From Paucilactobacillus vaccinostercus DSM 20634 (lineage in GTDB: Bacteria > Bacillota > Bacilli > Lactobacillales > Lactobacillaceae), in contig NZ_AYYY01000025.1 in the NCBI RefSeq assembly GCF_001436295.1, positions 124,001-188,000 on the forward strand: a DNA stretch of 64,000 bases, given 5' to 3'. The notes beneath the pieces are model-generated. The model saw nothing but the letters and a program-made list of their open reading frames with translations, made no database searches and was not told the origin of the DNA. This document shows positions 25,106-36,977 of the stretch, in pieces (the stretch's first letter is position 1; every line of letters starts with the position of its first letter). Both the position numbers and the translations under genes were made by a program.

Positions 25106-26803
25106 TTAGTCCTTATCGTTTACGATCGTGACCATTGGAATAATGACTGGCCGCCGACCGGTTTTAGCATAGAGTAATTTTTGTAACCGACTAACGATAG
25201 TCCGGTTCAAGACCCGTTCGTCAATCTTCTTTCGGTTCTTGAACGTATTCAAGATGGCCCAGAAGACTTCATGATTAGCTGCCTTAATCAGATCTTGTGA
25301 CTCGTGCATGTAAACAAAGCCCCGCGAAACAATATCTGGTCCGGCCACAATCTGATGGTTCTTCAGATCAATAACCGCAATAGCTGTTACAACCCCTTCT
25401 TCAGAAAGTAGACGACGTTCCCGAATTTCAGGATTTCCAACACTGTCACCAACGTCACGACCATCAATGTACACATCTCCAGCATCGATATGATCCGCTA
25501 CCCGCGCTGAATCCTTAGTCAATGCCAGCACGTCACCGTTAGCCAGAATAAAGCTGTTTTCTAGTGGCACACCTGTCATTTCGGCAAGATGCGTATGAAT
25601 TTTCTGCATCCGGTACTCCCCGTGAACTGGGGCAAAATACTTCGGCTTCATCAAGCGTAGCATGAACTCTTCATCAATTTGACCACCGTGACCAGACGTA
25701 TGGATATTATTGACATAGCCGTGAATAACATTGGCGCCCGCTTCATCCAACTTATTGATTAGCTGGTTCACACTAATCGTGTTCCCCGGAATTGGATTAC
25801 TTGAGAAGACCACCGTATCATCTGGTTGAATCGTAATCTGGCGGTGAGTTCCGTTGGCAATTCGACTTAGCGCCGCCATTGGTTCCCCCTGAGACCCCGT
25901 ACACATGATCAAAACTTTTTCTGGGGGATATGAATTAATTTCATTAGGATCAATTAGGTAATCTTCGGGAATATTTAAGTATCCCAATTCTTGCCCGGCA
26001 CCGATCGCATTTTCCATGCTTCGCCCAAAGACGGCAATCTTACGTCCCTGCTTAATAGCCGCATCCGACGCTTCACGCAACCGATACACGTTAGACGCAA
26101 AGGAAGCAAAAATAATTCGACCCTTAATTTTTTCAAAAATGCGACGAATGTGTAAGTCAACCCACTGTTCCGACTTCGTAAACTCTGGCCGTTCGGCGTT
26201 CGTACTATCAGAAGTCAGTAATAGAACGCCGTCATCCCCAAGTTTTGCCATCTTTTGTAGATTAGGGGAAGGTAACCCGCCAACTGGTGTCAAATCAAAC
26301 TTGAAGTCCCCGGTTTGAATAATCGTCCCTTGTGGTGTGTGAATCGCAACACCCAACGTATCCGGGATGGAGTGCGTCGTCCGGAAGAAACTAACTGACA
26401 ACTTCTTAAACTTCAACACCGTGTCTTCGCTCACTTCATGTAGTTCAGCAGACCGTAATAGGTGCTTTTCTTCCAATTTACCTTTAATTAACGACAATGC
26501 AAAGGGGCCCGAATAGATCGGTGCCTTTACTTGTTGGAGGAAGAATGGCAGGCCACCAATATGATCTTCATGTCCATGGGTGATCACAATGGCTTTGATT
26601 TTATCCTGATTTTCAACGAGATATGAGAAGTCTTGGATCACATAATCGACCCCTAACAGCTCATCTTCTGGGAAAAGCACCCCACAATCGATGACAATGA
26701 TTTCATCTTGGAATTGGACACAGTACATGTTCTTTCCGATTTCACCAAGGCCACCCATTGCGTAAAATGCCACTTCATTATTATTAACTTTTAACTTTCG
26801 CAT
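25106..26803 (-). CDS. Ribonuclease J family metallo-beta-lactamase exonuclease
   Basis: 565 residues. The metallo-beta-lactamase motif THGHEDHIGG is near residue 76, further metal ligands lie in TGDFKFD and SGHGG, and the beta-CASP segment in FGRSMENAIG. A C-terminal RNase J domain ends the protein. It degrades RNA 5'-3' and processes 16S rRNA or mRNA. The N-terminus (NNNEVAFYAMGGLGEIGKNMY) is RnjA-like. The ATG at 26803 follows AGGAG; the frame open to 26881 is leader. No rpoY partner is adjacent, so it could be a second or third paralogue. Confidence 0.9.
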   Translation of the reverse strand: MRKLKVNNNEVAFYAMGGLGEIGKNMYCVQFQDEIIVIDCGVLFPEDELLGVDYVIQDFSYLVENQDKIKAIVITHGHEDHIGGLPFFLQQVKAPIYSGPFALSLIKGKLEEKHLLRSAELHEVSEDTVLKFKKLSVSFFRTTHSIPDTLGVAIHTPQGTIIQTGDFKFDLTPVGGLPSPNLQKMAKLGDDGVLLLTSDSTNAERPEFTKSEQWVDLHIRRIFEKIKGRIIFASFASNVYRLREASDAAIKQGRKIAVFGRSMENAIGAGQELGYLNIPEDYLIDPNEINSYPPEKVLIMCTGSQGEPMAALSRIANGTHRQITIQPDDTVVFSSNPIPGNTISVNQLINKLDEAGANVIHGYVNNIHTSGHGGQIDEEFMLRLMKPKYFAPVHGEYRMQKIHTHLAEMTGVPLENSFILANGDVLALTKDSARVADHIDAGDVYIDGRDVGDSVGNPEIRERRLLSEEGVVTAIAVIDLKNHQIVAGPDIVSRGFVYMHESQDLIKAANHEVFWAILNTFKNRKKIDERVLNRTIVSRLQKLLYAKTGRRPVIIPMVTIVNDKD

Positions 26804-26985
26804 AGTTCTCCTATTTCCTTTTCTAATTTCTATGTAAGTTGCGCTACCAGTTGCTTGCTTTATAAATAGAAAACATGACATTCAAAAAATGCCTAGCATT
26901 CACCCATTGGCTTCAAACTTATTGGTGCTATTAAGTTGTGATACTCGATCATACTCTCTATTTATCCGTACACGATTAAACCTTT
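26804..26985 (-). other. Long 5' leader of the RNase J gene
   Basis: From the promoter at 26991-27020 to the start codon is about 180 nt. No riboswitch family was recognised. Long leaders on ribonuclease genes can serve autoregulation, but nothing here proves it. Confidence 0.4.
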
Positions 26986-26990
26986 CAATC

Positions 26991-27020
26991 ATTGTACCAC
27001 AGATTGTCCATAATATGTAA
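26991..27020 (-). promoter_or_regulatory. Promoter of the RNase J gene
   Basis: -35 TTACAT (27015-27020), 18 bp spacer, extended -10 TGGTACAAT with TACAAT at 26991-26996, on the reverse strand. Confidence 0.5.
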
Positions 27021-27054
27021 AAAAGGCTTTAGCTCCCCGAATTAGTTAAAGCCC
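27019..27054 (-). terminator. Terminator of the MerR/GlnR-like gene
   Basis: GGCTTTAA / TTAAAGCC-type stem (TAAAGCC on the 3' side) followed by T6 on the reverse strand. Confidence 0.8.
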
Positions 27055-27096
27055 TTGAAGTTTTCAATTAGAAAGCGTATATTTTGTGATTGTCTG

Positions 27097-27537
27097 TCAA
27101 TCACAGGAATCCACAAGGTGCAGCTTTGTTTCCCCCTCTTCAATCACAGCAATCACTGACTGATGTGGCGCTTCACATACTGATCCCAAATTAATGGCGG
27201 GATTCCCCTCATATTCTTCGAGTTCACGGAATCGGTCAACCGCTACTTTGCTGACTAAATCCATAATTTCCTTATGTCGATCCGCTTTTTTTACGGCCAT
27301 TGTCAGGGTAAATCCTTCATCTAGGTAATGACGAATCAAATGTACCTTACCAAGCATCATTAATGAATACTTGTGGTTTTGACCTTCATCATTTTGCGTG
27401 GACTGAATATATCCCTTTTGTTCCCAATACCGAATTTTACTTTGGGAAACGCCCGTCACCTTTGCGAGGTCGCCAATCCCGAGTTGGAGTTTGTGCTTGC
27501 CAAACAAGCCGCGCAATTCTTCTGGTAGACTACTCAT
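27097..27537 (-). CDS. MerR superfamily regulator, GlnR/TnrA-like N-terminus
   Basis: 146 residues. The helix-turn-helix LGIGDLAKVTGVSQSKIRYWEQKGYI and the wing NHKYSLMMLGKVHLIRHYLDEGFTL place it in the MerR class, closest in style to GlnR-type regulators; the C-terminal 60 residues are of unknown function. Start at ATG 27537 with AAAGGAGTG upstream, not 27567. It is divergent from an MFS exporter whose -35 is overlapped by a TGTNA-N7-TNACA repeat, so it likely controls that exporter and perhaps itself. Confidence 0.82.
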   Translation of the reverse strand: MSSLPEELRGLFGKHKLQLGIGDLAKVTGVSQSKIRYWEQKGYIQSTQNDEGQNHKYSLMMLGKVHLIRHYLDEGFTLTMAVKKADRHKEIMDLVSKVAVDRFRELEEYEGNPAINLGSVCEAPHQSVIAVIEEGETKLHLVDSCD

Positions 27538-27645
27538 GCTAGTCACTCCTTTCATTATATATGACACTATTTTTCATGAAAACGTTGTCAAAAAATATAG
27601 AATGTTCCCGTATTCTCTCGATAAAGTATATATTTTTTAATTTCT

Positions 27646-27686
27646 TTGTCAAGTTATTTGACAAAATGAAAACAAAGGATTATATT
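27646..27686 (+). promoter_or_regulatory. Exporter promoter overlapped by a GlnR/TnrA-type operator
   Basis: TTGTCAAGTTATTTGACAA (27646-27664) is a perfect 7-5-7 inverted repeat fitting TGTNA-N7-TNACA. Its right arm is the -35 TTGACA (27658-27663); 17 bp later is the -10 TATATT (27681-27686). Binding would block RNA polymerase. Confidence 0.7.
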
Positions 27687-27734
27687 TGAACGCATGCGAA
27701 ATTAATTCGAAATATAAGAAAAGAGGTTTTTTTG

Positions 27735-29222
27735 TTGAACAAAGCTAACCAAGCTGTCGACGTCAACGGCAAACCCTACAACCGGACAATGCTCATTGTC
27801 TTATTATTAGTTGGGGTTTTCTGTACCGTCTTAAATCAAACTATTTTAACAACTGCCTTCCCTGCTTTAATGAAGGCCTTTGATATTTCTACTTCTACTG
27901 TTCAGTGGCTTACAACTGGCTTCCTGATGGTCAACGGAATCATGATTCCAATCAGTGCTTTCCTAAGTAGTAAGTTTCCAACGAAATGGCTCTACATTAT
28001 TGCAATGGCAATTTTTGAAGTCGGAACTGTTTTAGCGTGGACCGCACCTAACTTTGGTGTTTTGTTAGCCGGTCGACTTGTTCAAGCCGTTGGTGTTGGT
28101 ATTTCAATGCCACTGCTTCAAACAATCATGCTGACAATTTTCCCTGCTGAAAAGCGTGGTTCTGCCATGGGGATGGCCGGGATCGTCATCGGTCTTGCAC
28201 CTGCCCTTGGTCCAACGCTGTCTGGGTGGGTTATTGATAACTTTACCTGGCGTGACCTGTTCGGAATGATCGTGCCAATTATGGCCGTCGTGATTATTGG
28301 TAGCTTCTTCTTTATGAAGAACGTTATCGAAACTTCAAATCCAAAACTGGATATTCTATCAATTATTCTTTCAACTGTCGGTTTTGGTGGCTTACTTTAC
28401 GGATTCTCATCCGTTGGTGACAAGGGCTGGACAGATCCAGTCGTTATTTCCACAATTTTAATCGGGGTTGTCGTTATTATTTTGTTCGTTTGGCGTCAAC
28501 TACGTGTCGAACATCCATTCTTGGAAGTTCGCGTTTTCAAGTCATTTGAATTTACTATCTCCGCAGTCCTGAGCTCGATTGTTATGATGGCCATGGTCGG
28601 CGTTGAAATGGTTGTTCCACTGTACTTACAAATCATTCACGGCATGTCCGCCTTCCATTCTGGACTAACACTACTTGCTGGTGCCTTGATGATGGGTGTG
28701 ATGAGTCCTGTTACTGGGACGTTGTTCGATAAATACGGCGCTCGTCGTTTAGCAATGTGCGGGATGTTTCTTCTGACAGTCGCTACTTTGCCATTCGTCT
28801 TCCTGTCACGGAACACACCAACCATTTATATCGTCTTCTTGTACGCCGTACGGATGTTTGGGATTTCCATGGTCATGATGCCCGTTACCACTTCTGGGAT
28901 GAACGCTCTACCAATTAGTATGATTTCTCACGGAACGGCTGCTAACAATACCATTCGTCAAGTAGCCACTTCCGTTGGGACTGCCCTCTTGGTATCAGTG
29001 CTCACAAACGTTACTAAGAACAACATGCCAGGTAAGAGTCTACTTCACGCAACACCATTTGAATACAAGGTTAAGGCACTCAACGCAACAATGGATGGCT
29101 ATCAATCAGCATTCTGGATTGCAGTCGGCTTTAGCGTTCTTGGCTTCATTTGTACTTTCCTGCTGACTCACAAAAAGCCAGCCACTCAAGATATTACGAC
29201 TAATGAAGGAGGCGCTGAATAA
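27735..29222 (+). CDS. MFS multidrug exporter, DHA2 family (14 TM)
   Basis: 495 residues with 14 predicted membrane helices. Motif C-like AGIVIGLAPALGPTLSGW lies in TM5, which marks drug:H+ antiporters, and LFDKYGARR is the second-half A motif. A TTG start at 27735 lies 8 bases after AGAGG; TTG at 27732 is equally possible. It overlaps the DUF4811 gene by one base (TAATG), a pairing seen repeatedly in lactobacilli. The exported compound is unknown. Confidence 0.87.
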   Translation: MNKANQAVDVNGKPYNRTMLIVLLLVGVFCTVLNQTILTTAFPALMKAFDISTSTVQWLTTGFLMVNGIMIPISAFLSSKFPTKWLYIIAMAIFEVGTVLAWTAPNFGVLLAGRLVQAVGVGISMPLLQTIMLTIFPAEKRGSAMGMAGIVIGLAPALGPTLSGWVIDNFTWRDLFGMIVPIMAVVIIGSFFFMKNVIETSNPKLDILSIILSTVGFGGLLYGFSSVGDKGWTDPVVISTILIGVVVIILFVWRQLRVEHPFLEVRVFKSFEFTISAVLSSIVMMAMVGVEMVVPLYLQIIHGMSAFHSGLTLLAGALMMGVMSPVTGTLFDKYGARRLAMCGMFLLTVATLPFVFLSRNTPTIYIVFLYAVRMFGISMVMMPVTTSGMNALPISMISHGTAANNTIRQVATSVGTALLVSVLTNVTKNNMPGKSLLHATPFEYKVKALNATMDGYQSAFWIAVGFSVLGFICTFLLTHKKPATQDITTNEGGAE

Positions 29223-29944
29223 TGATTTTAATCTTACTTGTTATCGGAGCCCTCTGCTTCTTCTTAGCGTTCATGTTTACGAACCGGGCTGCCACCCGGG
29301 CCCTTGCACTCCTGATTTCCGGTGTCGTATTAATCGGTTCAATTGTGCTGATGGTTGCTAACTACCATGAACACTACGGTATGAAAAAGGTCACAACAAC
29401 GACCACCCAAAAGATCTACTCCGCTTCAGGATCATCTTCAATGAACATGGCCCTATACAAGCAGGTGGGAACTTCTGGTAAAAACAACGTCTATATTTAC
29501 GACGTCAAAGAAAACCAAAAGACGCCCAGCCATACTAAGGCTGACGAATATACAACAAACCACGTTAACTGGACTAATAAAGCCAACGCAACATTGACCA
29601 CTAAGGTCACCCGTTGGGAATACAAGAGCGACTTTTACTCATTGCTCTTCAAGTGGTCTGGCATGGACGGTACCATGGTCAAACGGGTTTACACTTTCAA
29701 CCTACCAAAGACCTGGGTTAAACTCAGCACGACACAAGCCGCAAAACTTCAAAAATTGATGGGTAGTAGCACTGCTAAGGCACAAATGGCTACGCAAGCT
29801 AAAGCTTACATTACCGCCAAGGTCCAAGCAGCGATGATGAAGAACCCTCAAATGACCGAAGTTCAACGGGCTAAAGTGACCCAACAGGCACAGGCTGAGT
29901 TCCAAGCACAAGCCCTTAAAAAGGCTGTTGCACAGCTTAACTAG
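29222..29944 (+). CDS. DUF4811 domain-containing membrane-anchored protein
   Basis: 240 residues. Two N-terminal membrane helices (ILILLVIGALCFFLAFMF and ALALLISGVVLIGSIVLMV) are followed by an extracytoplasmic region, TTTTTQKIYSASGSSS onward, and a C-terminal Gln/Ala/Lys-rich helical tail (about 180-240). DUF4811 proteins accompany DHA2 exporters in lactobacilli; function is unknown, possibly an accessory subunit. Translationally coupled to the exporter by the TAATG overlap. Confidence 0.82.
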   Translation: MILILLVIGALCFFLAFMFTNRAATRALALLISGVVLIGSIVLMVANYHEHYGMKKVTTTTTQKIYSASGSSSMNMALYKQVGTSGKNNVYIYDVKENQKTPSHTKADEYTTNHVNWTNKANATLTTKVTRWEYKSDFYSLLFKWSGMDGTMVKRVYTFNLPKTWVKLSTTQAAKLQKLMGSSTAKAQMATQAKAYITAKVQAAMMKNPQMTEVQRAKVTQQAQAEFQAQALKKAVAQLN

Positions 29945-29966
29945 TTTTACTTAATTAATTATTATC

Positions 29967-30020
29967 AAAACATGCCCCATCTAGCCGCTTGGTTGCGCAG
30001 CCGGATGGGGCATGTTTTTT
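29967..30020 (+). terminator. Terminator of the exporter-DUF4811 operon
   Basis: Perfect 13 bp stem AACATGCCCCATC / GATGGGGCATGTT with a T6 tail. Confidence 0.92.
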
Positions 30021-30053
30021 GTTTGGTGCCTAATTTAGCGACGACCATCAGCG

Positions 30054-30112
30054 AAAAAGGGCCTCGGATCACAGTACTTCCTGACGAAGCATGTGATCCG
30101 AGGCCCTTTTTA
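30054..30112. terminator. Very long hairpin terminator downstream of the pseudouridine synthase
   Basis: A perfect 20 bp stem (GGGCCTCGGATCACA with complement, flanked by A5/T5), extended inside by CTTC/GAAG. It lies 209 bp beyond the pseudouridine synthase stop and can act on both strands. Confidence 0.88.
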
Positions 30113-30320
30113 GGCTGTTTCTATTAGTTACCGATTAGTGCAACTTAATCTAACTGAAAAAACTTTCTAAGTAAGCAATTGAGCTTACTATGTCGATAGC
30201 GTTTCTTCATTCAAATCCACCCTTCAACCATTGGCGTTACCGTCACACTTCATTGAATGAACGCCCCATCCAATTACTCTAGTAATACTTTATCATATTA
30301 ATTCACCAAATTCATCACTT
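30113..30320 (-). other. 3' region of the pseudouridine synthase with possible 21-residue ORF
   Basis: 208 bp without a clear gene. On the reverse strand, ATG at 30210 preceded by AAGGGTGG opens a 21-codon frame ending at 30145 (starts MKKRYRHSK). Inside it, AGTAAGC / GCTTACT can form a hairpin. Upstream, GGCGTT / AACGCC pair and a weak promoter (TTGGTG-N16-TATTAC) is visible. It may be only a long 3' UTR. Confidence 0.25.
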
Positions 30321-31199
30321 TTAGTGCTTTAGAATTTGCTGCATATCTGCGGGCAACGGGCTTTCAAAATGCAACGTCCGCCGACTAAACGGATCCTTAA
30401 ACGTGAGCGAGGTCGCGTGAAGGGCCTGACGGGCGATTAAGTCTTGTGGTCCACCATAGAGTTCATCCCCTAGTAAGGGATGGCCCAAGGCCGCTAGGTG
30501 GACTCTAATTTGATGGGTTCGTCCAGTATGGAGCCGGACTCTGATAAGCGTCCACTGTGCAGTGGTTTGCTCACACCAATATTCAGTTTGCGCCGCTTGC
30601 CCGTCGGTTGTTATCATCCGCTTTGGTGAATCAGCGACCCGCCCAATGGGCCGATCAATGATGTCGTGATCGGGGGTTAGCTGCCCACTGACAATCGCGA
30701 GGTAGCGCTTATCAATCTCATGATTTTGTACCTGACTCGCAATCATGCTATGCGCCACCCGGTGTTTGGCAATCAGCACTAGCCCAGATGTAAATCGATC
30801 CAAGCGTGACACCAGATGGGGCCGTAAGTCATCGGCGCCCTGCTCCATCAGGTAGCCCTTTATCCGGTTCAACAGCGTATCCGTTTGATTCGTTGGTCCG
30901 GGAATCGATGATAAACCAGCCGGCTTATCGACCACCAGCCAATGCTCGTCCTCGTACACCACCGTAATGGGTTGATGATTCACCTGAACCGCTGGATCGC
31001 CCGGCTCAGGATTCACAATAATCGTTAATTGCGCCCCGCTCGGCACTAGCGCTGTCGGGGCTACTGTTTGACCATTAATTAAAAACTGTCCCTGTCCATG
31101 CTTAATATCACTAATCAGGCGGTGTCCCATTCCGAGCGCCTGTAAAAATGGTTTTATTTTTTCGGGTTGATTTCCTTGATTTGTCCACGTATATCGCAT
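30321..31199 (-). CDS. RNA pseudouridine synthase, RluA/RluD family
   Basis: 292 residues. The catalytic motif is SRLDRFTSGLVLIAK, with the Asp that attacks uridine, then the family blocks GRTHQIRVHLAALGHPLLGDELYGG. A degenerate S4-like N-terminal segment (about 15-75) precedes the catalytic domain. It isomerises uridines in 23S rRNA or tRNA. AAGGAG lies 7 bases before the ATG. Which RluA/RluD paralogue it is cannot be decided. Confidence 0.92.
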   Translation of the reverse strand: MRYTWTNQGNQPEKIKPFLQALGMGHRLISDIKHGQGQFLINGQTVAPTALVPSGAQLTIIVNPEPGDPAVQVNHQPITVVYEDEHWLVVDKPAGLSSIPGPTNQTDTLLNRIKGYLMEQGADDLRPHLVSRLDRFTSGLVLIAKHRVAHSMIASQVQNHEIDKRYLAIVSGQLTPDHDIIDRPIGRVADSPKRMITTDGQAAQTEYWCEQTTAQWTLIRVRLHTGRTHQIRVHLAALGHPLLGDELYGGPQDLIARQALHATSLTFKDPFSRRTLHFESPLPADMQQILKH

Positions 31200-31301
31200 G
31201 ATACGCTCCTTAATTGACTCATTTGCGAGAAGAATTAGTTGCTTTTTTTAACTGTCAGTATTAAAGTTACAATTGAAAGATAACGAAAGGGATGGAATAT
31301 T

Positions 31302-31943
31302 ATGACAAACGTATTAATTCTTGGTGCTGCTGGGCACATTGCCCGCCATGCAGAGGCTGATCTCTTGAAAAACTCACAGGCCCATCTCACCTACTTTTTG
31401 AGAAATGCCGGTCGGCTGACGATCACAGATGCCAGTCGGGAGACGCGCATAGAAGGTGATGTCACCGACGCGAATGCACTCAGTGCGGCCATGGCCGGGA
31501 TTGACATTGTCTATGCTAATCTAAGTGGGCGTAACATTGAACAACTGGCTCAAGATGTGGTCACCGCAATGGATCACAACCAAGTCAAACGCCTGATTTG
31601 GATTTCCACACTTGGCATTTATGATGAAGTACCTGGGGCCTATGGTCGGTGGAATCATCAAATGCTCGACGGTGGCTACCTAGAAACGTATGGTGCTGCT
31701 GCAACCGTGATTGAGAATTCAGACCTTGATTATACCATCATTCGTCCCGCCTGGTTAACCAATCATGACGAAGTCGATTATGAAACCACTCAAAAAGGTG
31801 AAGCCTTCAAGGGAACCGAGGTCTCTCGTAAAAGTATTGGCGCCCTCGTTAGCCATCTGGTGACCCATCCGGATAAAGCCGTTCGGGGATCACTTGGAGT
31901 TAACAAACCAAACACCGACGGACCAAAACCAGCTTGGTACTAA
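31302..31943 (+). CDS. NAD(P)-binding protein, NmrA/SDR-like
   Basis: 213 residues. Rossmann nucleotide motif ILGAAGHIARH near residue 6, then GDVTDANAL, IWISTLGIYDE and YTIIRPAWLTN, the pattern of atypical SDRs (NmrA, YhfK-like NAD(P)H-binding proteins). These bind dinucleotides and may act as reductases or redox sensors. The ATG is preceded by AAAGGGATGG. Flanked by terminators, monocistronic. Substrate unknown. Confidence 0.82.
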   Translation: MTNVLILGAAGHIARHAEADLLKNSQAHLTYFLRNAGRLTITDASRETRIEGDVTDANALSAAMAGIDIVYANLSGRNIEQLAQDVVTAMDHNQVKRLIWISTLGIYDEVPGAYGRWNHQMLDGGYLETYGAAATVIENSDLDYTIIRPAWLTNHDEVDYETTQKGEAFKGTEVSRKSIGALVSHLVTHPDKAVRGSLGVNKPNTDGPKPAWY

Positions 31944-31954
31944 TTCCATTAGCG

Positions 31955-31986
31955 CACGATCATCATGATGATGATCGTGTTTTTTT
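31955..31986 (+). terminator. Terminator of the NmrA-like gene
   Basis: CACGATCAT / ATGATCGTG hairpin followed by T7. Confidence 0.9.
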
Positions 31987-32100
31987 ATACATTAATCTAA
32001 TGTTATGAATGATATTCGTTGAATATAATCAACTCTTTTCGTTATGATAGAGGTAATCCCGTCACTACCCTATTTATAGCAATCAGAAAGGATTCGCTCA

Positions 32101-32612
32101 TGATGAAAAGAATTTTAACACTGCTACTGATTAGCTTTATCGTCACCCTGACGCTGATCGCTTGTGGGCAGCAGAACTCACGCTCATCAGAACCATCTTC
32201 CAGCAGTCAGTCCGACTCATCGGTCACATCAACCAGTCAGTCGTCCCAATCACAAGCCACCAGTTTAACCGACGATAACACCACCGTTGCGACTAACTGG
32301 CAGTTTGACGCGTTTACCATTACAAAAATAGCAGCTGAAAAAGACGATGGTGAGCTAGAACTTGAAATTCATTGGCAAAACACAAGTGCTCAGTCGGCTT
32401 CGTTTAATGACCTGGTCAAAGTCACCGTTAAACAAAATGATCAGGTTCTCAGTCCGACCGATACCGACGATACCAATGACGTCTTAGCTCATTCTCGCAC
32501 CAACGATATCGACTTGAGTTACCACCTCACCAACACCAGTACCCCCGTTACCGTCACCGTAACACCAGCCGGTACTGATACTAGTAAGACTGTCACTCTT
32601 AACTTACAATAA
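32101..32612 (+). CDS. Secreted lipoprotein, DUF5067-like
   Basis: About 170 residues. A lipoprotein signal peptide (KRILTLLLISFIVTLTLIAC) ends in a lipobox whose Cys is the lipid anchor. A Ser/Gln-rich linker follows to about residue 60, then a beta-sandwich-like domain (WQFDAFTITKIAAEKDD) ending KTVTLNLQ, which resembles DUF5067 lipoproteins of lactobacilli. Start at the ATG-ATG pair at 32101 with AAAGGA upstream. Function unknown. Confidence 0.8.
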
Positions 32613-32621
32613 CCAAATAAA

Positions 32622-32666
32622 TAGTGGCGAGGCGAAACTCACGTTTTTACCCCGTCACTATTGATT
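32622..32666. terminator. Bidirectional terminator, lipoprotein / lacM
   Basis: AATAGTG-CG-GG / CC-CG-CACTATT hairpin between the convergent lipoprotein and lacM genes; T-rich flanks are modest. Confidence 0.65.
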
Positions 32667-32690
32667 TCTCTAAATTTTAATCGTTGAACA

Positions 32691-35623
<2,933 letters not shown>

Positions 35624-35636
35624 TCTATTCATTGAA

Positions 35637-36977
35637 TTACCAGTTTCGGATAGCCCGTCCGTTAGGGCCAAAATCTTTATAGTACAACCACAGGCCAATA
35701 CCAGCGGTGATCACATCGGCAATGGGCTGTGATACAATGACCCCCTGATAACCGAAAAGATTGGCCACAATGAAGATCACGATCACAAAAACAACACCCT
35801 GCCGTGAAATTGACATCACAAAGGCATCCAAGGGTTGGTTGACCGACTGAAACATCGTGGTAAACACCATCGAAATACCGATAAACGGTGTCGTCAGGAG
35901 GAACCAGCGTAGCATGTAGCTGGCCGACCGCACCACGTCTTGATCCTTCATGAATAGCCCACATAGCAATGGCGCCACGGCAATTAAAACCAGTGCGATT
36001 GCAAACGCAAAACCGGCATTAACCAAAATATCAAAGCGAATAATTTTTTTGAGGCGTTCTTTATTTTTGGCGCCGTAATTATACCCAATCAACGCCTGTG
36101 ACCCAAAACAAAAGCCAACTAGCACCATCGTCACGATGGTTTCTACCTTGGTTGCAATTCCAAAACCGGCGACCTTGCTGGCCCCATAACCAATTAAGAA
36201 ATTATTCATTAACGCCGTTCCCAGCATCATCATAAAGTTTGTCACGGAGGCCGGAATACCGATCATCAAAACATCTTTAATTTCAATTGTCGGAATCTTC
36301 ATCCGGTGCACATGAATATGGATATAGCGCGTCCGTCGAATCATATACCCAATCAAAATTGAATCGGTGACCAAGTACCCCACCACGGTAGCTAAGGCAG
36401 CCCCCGCCGCTCCCAAATGAAAGCCGAAGATAAACAGCGGATCAAGAAAAATCTTTAACACCGTCCCCGTAGCCGTCCCAATCATGGATTCCGTTGCCAA
36501 TCCTTCCGTCCGGAGCGTGTTAATGGGAACCAACGAAACAATAATCAAAATACCGGCTGCAGCCATAATCTCGTAATAAACAGCAGCATACTGATAGGTC
36601 GCCGCCGTCACCCCTAACCAGCCAAGAACCTGCGTCTTGAAAATAAACAGGCCCGCCGTCACGATTACGGCCAACACAACAGCTGCGTAAAAACAAAAAC
36701 TATTCACCCGGCCGGCGAGATCGTACTTTTTCTGACCAAGGAGCCGCGAAATGGCAGAGCTCCCACCTAATCCAAACATATCACCAAGGGCGATCATCAT
36801 TGAAAACAGGGGCGTACATAGTGTAATCCCCGCCACTAGGTTGGCATTTTGCGTCTGCGCAACAAAGAATGTGTCCGTCAAATTATAAATCATGGATACC
36901 ACGGTTCCTAGGACCACTGGTAGTGCCAACTTGAAGTACGCTTTATGTATTGGTGCCTTTTCAAATAACTCTAAAAT
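35637..36977 (-). CDS. MATE family multidrug/Na+ antiporter (apparent ATT start)
   Basis: 447 residues if started at ATT 36977, 430 if at TTG 36929. Twelve membrane helices; LALPVVLGTVVSMIYNLTDTFFVA is the MATE opening and GFCFGSQALIGYNYGAKN the second-half repeat. The frame continues upstream of the TTG with LELFEKAPIHKAYFK, the normal MATE N-terminus, back to ATT; GGAGGG lies 7 bases before that ATT and no ATG, GTG or TTG exists before the in-frame stop. It exports toxic cations using H+ or Na+. A palindrome covers its -35. Confidence 0.8.
   Translation of the reverse strand: MLELFEKAPIHKAYFKLALPVVLGTVVSMIYNLTDTFFVAQTQNANLVAGITLCTPLFSMMIALGDMFGLGGSSAISRLLGQKKYDLAGRVNSFCFYAAVVLAVIVTAGLFIFKTQVLGWLGVTAATYQYAAVYYEIMAAAGILIIVSLVPINTLRTEGLATESMIGTATGTVLKIFLDPLFIFGFHLGAAGAALATVVGYLVTDSILIGYMIRRTRYIHIHVHRMKIPTIEIKDVLMIGIPASVTNFMMMLGTALMNNFLIGYGASKVAGFGIATKVETIVTMVLVGFCFGSQALIGYNYGAKNKERLKKIIRFDILVNAGFAFAIALVLIAVAPLLCGLFMKDQDVVRSASYMLRWFLLTTPFIGISMVFTTMFQSVNQPLDAFVMSISRQGVVFVIVIFIVANLFGYQGVIVSQPIADVITAGIGLWLYYKDFGPNGRAIRNW

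Noticed and set aside
26804-26881. N-terminal extension of RNase J (26 more residues)
   Set aside because: No ribosome site before 26881, whereas AGGAG precedes the ATG at 26803, which matches the family N-terminus.
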